From Thiocystis violacea (lineage in GTDB: Bacteria > Pseudomonadota > Gammaproteobacteria > Chromatiales > Chromatiaceae), in NCBI RefSeq assembly GCF_016583575.1, contig NZ_NRRG01000037.1:1-50324 (forward strand): 50,324 nucleotides of DNA, read 5' to 3'. A model generated the notes under the pieces. The model did no database searches. It worked only from the letters and a program-made list of their open reading frames with translations, and was not told the origin of the DNA. A program made the translations under genes and the position numbers. Below are positions 36,637-47,063 of this stretch, in pieces; position 1 is the stretch's first letter; each line of letters opens with the position of its first letter.

Positions 36637-36976
36637 TCAGGGGGGTGACGAGAGGCGTGCGAACCCGCCGTCGTGATGGGTGCCCGTCCAGCAGCGTCAC
36701 CTCTGGACTACGCCCGACGTGCCGGAAGACGGTAATCAGTCCCGCCTGCTCCAGGTGTCGCAGGGCGTCGTAGCTGGCATCGCGCGAGACCGTAAAGCGC
36801 GCGAGGGCGGTGCGCGGCAGGCGGACCACCAGGTGCTGGCGTTGTCCGACACACCAGCACAGGGCCAGGGCGACATGCAGGGTCTTGCCGGGGAGGGCGG
36901 CGGCGCGTTCGAGCCAGTCGAGCGGAAGGGGGCTCGGGATCGTTGGCGGTGTGGGTGATGGCTGAGACGCGGTCAT
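36581..36976 (-). CDS. winged-helix DNA-binding protein
   Basis: 131 residues from ATG 36976. The centre RLPRTALARFTVSRDASYDA followed by LRHLEQAGLITVFRHVGRSP and VTLLD is a winged helix-turn-helix, similar to small replication or regulatory proteins of plasmids and islands. The N-terminal third is Pro-rich and then helical. It converges on polB and overlaps its 3' end by 56 bp. It may regulate the element or help initiate replication; neither can be shown. Confidence 0.7.
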   Translation of the reverse strand: MTASQPSPTPPTIPSPLPLDWLERAAALPGKTLHVALALCWCVGQRQHLVVRLPRTALARFTVSRDASYDALRHLEQAGLITVFRHVGRSPEVTLLDGHPSRRRVRTPLVTPLIRPRRSGTAHTPGPENAL

Positions 36977-37138
36977 CAGTGAAGCTCCTGTCGCGCAAGA
37001 GATTAGGGTGGCTGGAAAAACGCCGTGTGGCACGGACGCAACGGTTTGTTCGGGGGATTCCCGTCCCCCGATGCGCCCCCCGTTGCCGGGGATGTGCCCC
37101 GGCGGGCCGCCGGGTGTCGAATCGCCTGGTCGCGATGG

Positions 37139-39099
37139 TCACGCCGGCGGCGTCAGGCGGCGATAGTGATAGCCTCCCCAGGCCAATCCTCGGACGATGA
37201 CCTGGTGTTTGATGATCTCGCTGTCGGTGTGGTCGCGGAATAGACGGCTCGCGAACGGCGCGGTCATGGCGAAATGGCCGTTGTCCTTGACCCTCAGCCG
37301 GCGTCCCGCCTGGCTGTGCGCGCGGATCAGGCGCTTGAAGTCGGGATGGTGGAGCGCGGCTCGGATCAGGGCCTTGAACACCAGGGTCATCGAGGCCTCG
37401 TGGGTCAGGCGGAGTGCGGGCTCGGCCGGGTTCAGGTGCTCGACCAGAATCTGGTGCCGCGCCTGCACCACCCAGTTGTCCAGCCCGTGGTGGAAGCGCC
37501 AGACGGCGGCCACCTGATCCTGGCGCCCGATGGCGAAGGCGTCCTCGACCTCGGTGACCACCTCGCGGCTCAGTCGAGCAAGGAGTCGGAGCCGACTCGC
37601 CTGCTGCGTATTGACGAAGGCCAGCTTCTGACCCCTGGCCCCCTGGGCGGCGCTTCGCGAGGGGATACACCGGTCTGGACGATGCCCTCCAGGGTCTGTT
37701 CGCTGTCATCGAGCAAGGCGCGCCGGGTGTTCGCCTGTAGGGCCTGCGCCGCCGCCAGATCGGCTTTGAGCGTGGCCACCGGGGAGTCGCTCCCGTCGAC
37801 CGCGCGGCGCTGGACCGTGCACCCCGGGAACTGGGCCTCCAGCGCCGCCATGAGCGTCGGGCGGGCCTCATATTGATGGGTCGCCTCCAGGCGAAACAGA
37901 CTCGCCGCCAGACCCGGCGCGTTGCCCTTCACCGTCCACTCCATCGCCTCTTCGACGAGTAGCAGAGGTTCGAAGTGAAGCAAGCCGTGCAGGAATCGAT
38001 TCCATTTTTGCACCAGGCGCTGGGCCTGAGTGAGCGTGGACCCTGGGGGGAGTAGGTCTGCCACCAGCGCCGCGATCTCCGCCATCTGGTCGAGCCGTTT
38101 GTTTCCTTCCGCCGTCAGATCCAAGGACGACGTTTCGTCGCGTGCGAGGAAGGACACATGGAGATAAACGACCGGGTTGGCCGCCTGGAAGCGGTCCAGA
38201 CATTGGCGGACCTCGGCCAGGTGCGTCGTGGCCCCGATGACGTGGATCGACCCGAGCGCCGTGTTCATCAGGTTGATGCCCTCGTCGATCAGCGAGGTGG
38301 TCAGCAGTAAGTTATAGGACGGATCGAGCACCTGGCTCGCCAGCCTCTCCTGCACCGCCGCACTGTCCTGGATCCGGCTGTGGACGGTCAGCACCCGATA
38401 GCCGAGTCCGGTGAAGTAGTGGGCCAGTTCCTCCAGGCGCTCGACCTCGTCGAGGCGGATGACGTGGAGCTGGTCAGGTTTCAGGAACGTCTCCCGCTCC
38501 TCGGTCAGCCAGCGCCGCCACTGATTCGGGTCGGCATACTCGACCAGACGCAGGCTGTGGGTGGGCGCCCCGGCGCGCCGCACGGTCCACCAGGTGTCCG
38601 GCTCGAAATACAGCAGATCGGGGTTAAGGGTGGCCGACACGCCGATCAACTGGCGGAACTGACCGGGTTCGCCGATCGTCTCGATCAGCGCGTAGAGGTG
38701 AAACAGGGCCGACGCCCGATAGCTTCCGGCCTGATAGAGCTGATGGAGCTCGTCGATGGCCAGCACGTACTTCGCGCAGGCCGCGCCGAGTTGCTCCACG
38801 ATCCAGGGGGCCTGATCGTAGGTGGCGATGATCACCGGCCCCAGGGTCTCGGGATGGCGCTGGCCATCGACGTAGTCGGCCCGCTCACCATAGGTCGCGG
38901 CGAGTTGCTGGAGCTGATTGACGGTGGGCACCAGCCACACCAGTGGGGTCTGGGTCGCGACGGTGTTCAGGAGATAATAGGTCTTGCCGACCCCGGTATT
39001 GGCCTCGATGATGATCCGCTTGCCCTGGAGCGGTGGAGCGGCGTCGCTCAGGGTCTGGTCGGGGTTGAGGGTAATCGGATAGGCGTTAACTGAGGACAT
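37139..39099 (-). CDS. SF2 helicase-like ATPase, copy 2 (frame change near its end)
   Basis: Homologue of copy 1. From ATG 39099: Walker A ANTGVGKT at 33-40, LVPTVNQLQQLA, Walker B IDELHQLY around 115-122, SATL at 155, then TTSLIDEGINL. Motif VI is QCLDRFQ, lacking the G and second R of copy 1's QFLGRFRQ, so ATPase coupling may be impaired. The 509-residue frame ends at 37570. The true C-terminus continues in another frame, with LRLLARLSREVVTEVEDAFA and later ASRLFRDHTDSE and RGLAWGGYHYRRL, matching copy 1. The shift falls near a run of five C (37639-37643, G on the coding strand). Joined length is about 650 residues. Confidence 0.78.
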
Positions 39100-39299
39100 G
39101 AGGCGGGTCTCCGCAGGCGGTTACAAAGGGATGTCGTCGGGGGGCGTTGGTGGCGCCCCGACTCATCGGATTGTTTAACCGGCGGGCCAAGTAGAGGCGC
39201 GAAGCCTCAGGGGGGCGGGTGATGGGTCAGGTCGGGATGGCGGCGGAAACACGCCGCATTCGCCTCAGCGACGGCTGCCGACCATACAACGGACATCGC

Positions 39300-39513
39300 G
39301 GGTGCAGCATCCAGCGTGCTTGCGTAGATTATTCTGGCTGGTTAGTGGGAAGTATCCGGAAACGAATAACATGCTCCCGACGGGTGTTATCTGGTTAGCA
39401 CCCGTGGACGATTCTGGCTGTCGCCTCTCGGTGCGCTATGTTGCGCTATCGCTCGGAGTTATCCGGAAACTAGAGAATCACTAATTCGGCGTCATGAGTA
39501 GTATGGGTAAGTC
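39300..39513 (+). ncRNA. candidate structured leader / non-coding RNA of the reverse transcriptase
   Basis: The 200 bp before the RT gene contain paired repeats: ATTCTGGCTG at 39331 and 39411, CTGGTTAG near 39337 and 39391, TATCCGGAAAC at 39353 and 39460, and TGCGCTAT at 39432 and 39442. A 7-bp hairpin joins 39380-39386 to 39399-39405. Several defence RTs use an adjacent ncRNA as template. The remaining part of the gap, 39100-39299, is GC-rich and has one more hairpin near 39138-39165 but no gene. Confidence 0.4.
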
Positions 39514-41010
39514 ATGAAGCGATTGATCGACCTCTCCAATGAAGAAGCGCGCTCCCATTTTCTGAAGGGCAGCAGCTACTTCAATGGGGACATGCCGAAG
39601 TATATAAGCTTTGAGCCGCTTTTGACTGATGTCGCGAATATCATGAACGGCGGCAACTACGCCCAGTTCAAAGCAAGCAATCCCGCCGACATTCCGAACG
39701 TCAACTACAACTTTATTGCTAATAAGGATGGGAAGTTCGCTTGGCGGCCCTACGAACTAATTCATCCGGCGATATACGTTTCTTTGGTCGGCGTGATTTG
39801 TGAAGCGGAAAATTGGGCGATCATTAAGTCGCGCATCTCCGAGTTCGAAGGTGGCGTGATTGACTGCTGCAGTGCTCCAGTCATGTCGGTTGACCATCAG
39901 ACAGACGTTGCAACTCAGATTAAGAGCTGGTGGCAAGCGGTGGAGCAACGATCTCTGACCTACTCCCTCGAATTCAATCACCTGCTTCATACCGATGTAA
40001 CTGACTGCTACGGTTCGCTGTATACGCATAGTATTGCTTGGGCCATTCATGGACTGGAAGAAGCCAAGCAGAACAAGGGCAAGAATTCCCTACTCGGGAA
40101 CAAGATCGATTTCCACATCCAAGCAAGTCGGTATGGCCAGACCAATGGAATCGCGCAGGGTTCGGTGCTCATGGACTTTGTGTCCGAAATCGTACTTGGA
40201 TATGTGGACCAACTAATCAATGCAGAGTTGGGCTCCTGCACTGATATCCGAATACTTCGATATAGAGATGATTATCGCATCTTCGCAAACAGCGACGAAC
40301 GGGCAGAAGCGGTTCTAAAACTTGTAAGTGACAAGCTGCGTACTGTTGGCATGAAGCTCGGAGTGTCAAAGACCTTTTCTAGCAGAAATGTTGTCGAAGG
40401 CTCCATAAAGCCAGACAAACTTGCCGGGATTGAGCTGCAAGACCTCGGAAAGGCAAACGCCAAGACGATCCAAAAGCAACTGATGAGGCTTCATGCTTTC
40501 GGTCAACGCTATCCGAATAGCGGAGCATTGCGTCGGTTACTGAGTGAATTTCACACCAACGTCTCTGATCAAAAGGAGACCCCAGATGATCTCGAAGTCC
40601 AAGTGGCTATTGCAACTGACATTGCATATGTCTCGCCGGCCACCTTCCCGGCGGTCGCCGGTATTTTGAGCCACCTAATTGCGCTTGCGCCAGCCGAGGA
40701 GAAAGCACGCCTTTGGACTAGAGTGCGGGACAAGATGAAACGGGTTCCATATAACGGCTACCTCGAAATCTGGCTGCAGCGAGTAACCCAACCAAAAGCC
40801 GTAGGCGTTGAGTTCGAGAGCGACGAACCAATCTGTCAAATTGTCAACGGCGGGTCACCGCAGTTATGGGAATGTGGGTGGATTTCCAATTCTGCATTAA
40901 AGAATGCCATAAACGTCGCGAAGATTGTCGTGGCGGATGTGGCTGAAGCAGCAGAGGTTATTGAGCCAGAGGAAGTGGAGCTGTTCAAACAAAATGCGTG
41001 GGCCTACTAG
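39514..41010 (+). CDS. defence-type reverse transcriptase (Abi/UG-like)
   Basis: 498 residues. RT motif A is HTDVTDCYGSLYTHSIAW with D161, motif B is GQTNGIAQGSVL at 208-219, and motif C is RYRDDYRIF with Y250-R-D252-D253. The YRDD form and the THSIAWAIHG continuation resemble RTs of the abortive-infection and unknown-group classes rather than group II introns or retrons: there is no maturase domain and no retron msr/msd is evident. The C-terminal 200 residues are helical and have no recognised domain. It lies in a defence island. A ribosome-binding site is weak (GGGTAAG). The exact DRT class is not assigned. Confidence 0.82.
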   Translation: MKRLIDLSNEEARSHFLKGSSYFNGDMPKYISFEPLLTDVANIMNGGNYAQFKASNPADIPNVNYNFIANKDGKFAWRPYELIHPAIYVSLVGVICEAENWAIIKSRISEFEGGVIDCCSAPVMSVDHQTDVATQIKSWWQAVEQRSLTYSLEFNHLLHTDVTDCYGSLYTHSIAWAIHGLEEAKQNKGKNSLLGNKIDFHIQASRYGQTNGIAQGSVLMDFVSEIVLGYVDQLINAELGSCTDIRILRYRDDYRIFANSDERAEAVLKLVSDKLRTVGMKLGVSKTFSSRNVVEGSIKPDKLAGIELQDLGKANAKTIQKQLMRLHAFGQRYPNSGALRRLLSEFHTNVSDQKETPDDLEVQVAIATDIAYVSPATFPAVAGILSHLIALAPAEEKARLWTRVRDKMKRVPYNGYLEIWLQRVTQPKAVGVEFESDEPICQIVNGGSPQLWECGWISNSALKNAINVAKIVVADVAEAAEVIEPEEVELFKQNAWAY

Positions 41011-41236
41011 GAAATGCATGCTGCACTGCCTGCCGATGAAGCGGAGCGTCAGCGAGATTCTGCGTGGCCTCTTCTCTGGGTTCTGCCGAGATCAGAGTCT
41101 CAAGCGAATCTGACGGCTTTCCGCGTGAATCAGACCGGGAGCGGTCGCTTCGGAGCGGCAGCTTACATAAACTGGCCCAAGGCACAGCTCAGTTGGTTGT
41201 CGTTTGGAATCCTGCTCGCCTAAGAGTTTGCGCTCA

Positions 41237-41659
41237 TCAGCATACTTGCAGGCGAGGGTAGTCTTGGGCCATCCGCTGCCAGAACCCTCCGCTCCAATCG
41301 AACGCGACGGTGACAACCCAAGACTCGGGCACAGCGTTGATGACCGCTGCAACGGTCTTCCGCCCACATCCCCTCTTCGTTGATGTGAGTGCATAGAATT
41401 GTACGAGCTTCGTATCCGCGTCGATCAGTAACTCGACGGCGACGACACCTTCGGCTCCAACCTTCACGACTGGGTTATTCTTGCCGTCTGTTGACAAAGT
41501 GCTCGACGCGGAGAGCCGCTGCGGAAAGAGCTTGATATAGCGCAGATCGGGAATCGCGCTGAGCCCGACGGCCAACCTCTCGTAGATCGGCTCGATGGAC
41601 CGAAGTGTCCTTGCTTTGCGGATCCTGTCACCGTCGATGAAGGATGGTGCTCGGGGCAT
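41237..41659 (-). CDS. GNAT-fold-like hypothetical protein
   Basis: 140 residues from ATG 41659 (frame open to 41884). The C-terminal part VELLIDADTKLVQFYALTS, RGCGRKTVAAVINAVPESW and VAFDWSGGFWQRMAQDYPRL has the shape of an acetyltransferase-like fold, with GCGRK in the place of the acetyl-CoA loop. The usual signature is incomplete, so catalytic activity is uncertain. It converges on the RT gene. The gap 41011-41236 holds no gene I can support. Confidence 0.55.
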   Translation of the reverse strand: MPRAPSFIDGDRIRKARTLRSIEPIYERLAVGLSAIPDLRYIKLFPQRLSASSTLSTDGKNNPVVKVGAEGVVAVELLIDADTKLVQFYALTSTKRGCGRKTVAAVINAVPESWVVTVAFDWSGGFWQRMAQDYPRLQVC

Positions 41660-41893
41660 GGGTCCGGTTGCTCGCCGCTTAGACTGGCCGTGTAGCATAC
41701 CGCCGCAGATGCCCAGCCGGGACAGCTTCTTGGCCGGAGCGTCCCATGTGCCGTCACAGGGCGCGGCTGAGGCGACAGCATCGACTGAGCGGCCATTGGC
41801 TCCGCGACGGTCATTGACCGCAATGGAGCTTCGAGCCGACGCTCGTTTTCCCAAGATCATGCTGATCCGGTTGGCGATGGGCATGAGCCTGAG

Positions 41894-43021
41894 TCAGGGC
41901 GCGAAAATCAGCATCAAGTAAGCCAGGAACAAGGTCAGATGGACGACACCTTGCAGCAAATTGGTGCGCGCGGCACTGAAGGTGACCATGGACACCAGCA
42001 GGGTCACCGCGAGCATCAGAATATCCGCGCCCTGGAGCCCGAGCTCGACGATCTTTCCGGTCGCCAGACTGATCGCCAGCACGGCCGGCACCGTGAGTCC
42101 GATCGTCGCCATCACCGAACCGAGGAAGATGTTGACCGCGCGCTGGAGTCGGTTCGCCAGGGCGGCCTGAACCGCTCCGACCGCCTCGGGGGTGAGAACC
42201 AGGGCGGCGACGATGAACCCGCCGAGTGCCGCCGGTAGGCTGAGCACCTCGATCCCGTAATCGATCGGCACGGCGAGCTTCTTCGCCAGCAGCACCACGG
42301 GGACCAGGTAGGCGAGCAGCAGCAGGGCATGGAAAGGCACCGAGCGGGGCTTGAGTGCGCCGTGGTCCGAGTGATCCGCCTCGCCCGCCTCCGCTTCGAC
42401 ATGGTCGTCGGTGAAATAGCCCCGGTGGCGCAGGGTCTGAATCGCGAGAAAGGTGCCGTAGAGCGCGATGCAGATGACGATAAGGAAGGCGGACTGGAAG
42501 CCGGTCAGACTCGGGGTCGATGTCGACACCGTCATGTCCGGCAGCAGCAGCGTCAGCAAGGCCAGAGGGATGATGACGGACAAATAGGCATTAGCGCCCT
42601 GCAGGTTGTAGTGCTGCTCATGATGGCGCAGCGCACCGAGCAACAGGGTCAGCCCGACCATGCCATTGAGGACGATCATCACTACGGCGAACATGGTGTC
42701 GCGTGCCAGGGTCGGATTGCTGCTGCCGCTCAGCATGAGGGCGGCGATCATCAGCACTTCGATTGAGATCACCGACAGGGTCAGGATCAAGGTGCCGTAG
42801 GGCTCTCCGAGCTTGATCGCCAGGCCGTCCGCGTGATGCACGACTTTGAGCGCGGCCCAGAGGATGACGGCGAACAGCCAGCCGAACATCAGGGCGAGCC
42901 AGAGGGGGTTACTCAGATCGGAGAGCCAGTCCTTCCCGAAAACCAGGAAGGCCAGCGTGGTTGCGATGACGACGGCGAGCGGGGCCTCCGCTCGCAGCGT
43001 TTTGGTGATGTCGTTGGTCAT
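41894..43021 (-). CDS. chaA: ChaA-type calcium/sodium-proton antiporter
   Basis: 375 residues with about 11 membrane segments in two halves. The first half has the alpha-repeat GEPYGTLILTLSVISIEVLM, and the second has LVLTPEAVGAVQAALANRLQ followed by NIFLGSVMATIGLTVPAVLA. This matches the CaCA family ChaA/y4hA branch, which exports Ca2+ or Na+ against protons. A His/Asp-rich loop (ADHSDHGA) joins the halves. The ATG is at 43021, with AGGAG upstream. It is probably a chromosomal housekeeping gene. Confidence 0.9.
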   Translation of the reverse strand: MTNDITKTLRAEAPLAVVIATTLAFLVFGKDWLSDLSNPLWLALMFGWLFAVILWAALKVVHHADGLAIKLGEPYGTLILTLSVISIEVLMIAALMLSGSSNPTLARDTMFAVVMIVLNGMVGLTLLLGALRHHEQHYNLQGANAYLSVIIPLALLTLLLPDMTVSTSTPSLTGFQSAFLIVICIALYGTFLAIQTLRHRGYFTDDHVEAEAGEADHSDHGALKPRSVPFHALLLLAYLVPVVLLAKKLAVPIDYGIEVLSLPAALGGFIVAALVLTPEAVGAVQAALANRLQRAVNIFLGSVMATIGLTVPAVLAISLATGKIVELGLQGADILMLAVTLLVSMVTFSAARTNLLQGVVHLTLFLAYLMLIFAP

Positions 43022-43034
43022 GGTGCTCCTGACG

Positions 43035-43265
43035 CTATCTATGGATCCGGATCACCTTGGTTTCGGGCGGAATCCCGATCGGCACTGGAGATCCGGGCCA
43101 TGGTGTATTCGACGCCTCCGAAAGGCGCTCGGAGGTGCCATCAAAGATTCGGACATTCTCGAAGAGGACGCTGGTCGGCGGTGGATCCTGCGCCTCGGCA
43201 ACTTGACCAATGCCACTGATGGAGAGGATCACGGCACTCAGGAGCGCCTTGATAGAGCATTGCAT
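43035..43265 (-). pseudogene. N-terminal remnant of a secreted amidohydrolase
   Basis: From ATG 43265 a signal peptide (IKALLSAVILSISGIGQVAEA) is followed by SVLFENVRIFDGTSERLSEA, the first strand of periplasmic imidazolonepropionase-type amidohydrolases. Then come 25 residues with internal losses and a stop. The metal-binding catalytic domain (400 residues) is absent. Confidence 0.65.
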
Positions 43266-43533
43266 CGTGCTCTTTACCTCTCTGATGTGGGCTAAGTTTT
43301 GGATGCTCGCCAGCGTGCTGACTGGTGCGACGAGCACGGGAAGTCCAGCAAACCAATGTAGCGCGTCAACGCGGCGAGATCCGGAAACAGCGACATCCGG
43401 GGGCAGTATACGTAGCTCGTGAACAGGACGAGCGTCGGCTGTCCGCGTGATAGCGGAAGCCGACCGATGAAGCTCCAGTGTCTGGTATGGGTTGTAACTT
43501 GGCATTCGCTCCAGAAGCTCGACTTTCCGCTCC

Positions 43534-43586
43534 CCGCGTCAAGCCGCCATCGTGTAGACCGCCTCCGGTCGTGCTCCGGTCACTTG
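43534..43586. repeat. 53-bp direct repeat, left copy
   Basis: Identical to 46611-46663 except for two bases. Read on the minus strand both encode the same tail, VTGARPEAVY-MAA followed by a stop, so they are probably 3' ends of one duplicated gene. The rest of the 43266-43651 gap shows no gene. Confidence 0.9.
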
Positions 43587-43651
43587 TGGAATACTTTCAC
43601 AATCTATCAGGTGTAATTTAACCAGCACTTTCAGGCTTAGATTCCTTTGCC

Positions 43652-46507
<2,856 letters not shown>

Positions 46508-46585
46508 TGTGATCGTCTGCCTTTCCAGTCGCTGGGACGGCGGCCATTCGAGGGCCGAGCGGCACAAGGATCCGTGCCCTCTGTA

Positions 46586-46615
46586 CGCGGTTATGTGAAG
46601 GTTCACATAACCGCG
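46586..46615. repeat. 30-bp perfect palindrome
   Basis: Two 14-bp arms (46586-46599, 46602-46615) flank a GG spacer. The core TTATGTGAA-GG-TTCACATAA has the form of a tyrosine-recombinase core site or a strong protein-binding dyad. It overlaps the start of the right 53-bp repeat and lies 160 bp before a tRNA 3' fragment. Confidence 0.85.
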
Positions 46616-46663
46616 TCAAGCCGCCATCGGGTAGACCGCCTCCGGTCGCGCTCCGGTCACTTG
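46611..46663. repeat. 53-bp direct repeat, right copy
   Basis: Matches 43534-43586 with two mismatches. The two copies bracket the hybrid kinase gene. The minus-strand frame here runs upstream as LDQMSLQVTGARPEAVYPMAA-stop, suggesting the end of a lost gene. Confidence 0.9.
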
Positions 46664-46773
46664 GAGGCTCATCTGGTCCAGTTCTGGTCCACATAGCGAT
46701 CTTTTCAACCGCGTCACCGACGACTGATCGACTGGTTTTTCAGAGGCTTAGAGCGATCGCTCAGGTCGGTTTC

Positions 46774-46824
46774 GTTGGACTCATAATCCCTTGGTCGTAG
46801 GTTCGAATCCTACACGGCCTACCA
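46774..46824 (+). other. 3' part of a CAU-anticodon tRNA, attachment-site remnant
   Basis: The anticodon arm GGACTCATAATCC, a CTTGGTCG variable region, the T arm GTAGGTTCGAATCCTAC and the terminal ACGGCCTACCA form a perfect tRNA 3' part. The variable region suggests tRNA-Ile2 or tRNA-Met. The D arm is degenerate, and no 5' strand complementary to ACGGCCT is present where it should be, so this is not a full tRNA gene. Such fragments are left where integrases recombine into tRNA genes. The rest of 46508-47063 has repeats and a terminator but no gene. Confidence 0.7.
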
Positions 46825-46835
46825 CTAAGGCATTG

Positions 46836-46872
46836 AAAACCCTTGCGTTCATGGCGGACGCAGGGGTTTTTT
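46836..46872 (+). terminator. intrinsic terminator after the tRNA fragment
   Basis: A 14-bp stem (46836-46849 with 46857-46870, two non-canonical pairs) that runs into TTTTTT at 46867-46872. It is a normal place for the terminator of the original tRNA gene. Confidence 0.8.
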
Positions 46873-47063
46873 ATGTCGGTCTGGCGGTGGCTCTGGTCCA
46901 TTTCTGGTCCGTCTTCGTTCCCTGCCGGAGTGGCCGTTGGCTCGGGTGCTCGACATGGCCGTCTGGAAACGTCGTTCGCGTCAGGGGCCTGGTGTGGGTG
47001 TCTCCGGTCGTTGCGGTATGATGCCAAAGGTCGTCAGACATCCAACCTGCAAGCGAACGGTCC

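Noticed and set aside
39302-39484. 60-codon frame upstream of the reverse transcriptase
   Set aside because: No ribosome-binding site, and it covers the repeated words that better fit a structured RNA.
41014-41223. 69-codon frame immediately after the reverse transcriptase
   Set aside because: No family, several equally open frames in the same stretch, and no codon bias of a real gene.
46741-46824. Functional tRNA gene with CAU anticodon
   Set aside because: The 5' acceptor strand that should pair with ACGGCCT is missing and the D arm is degenerate, so only the 3' part is a tRNA.
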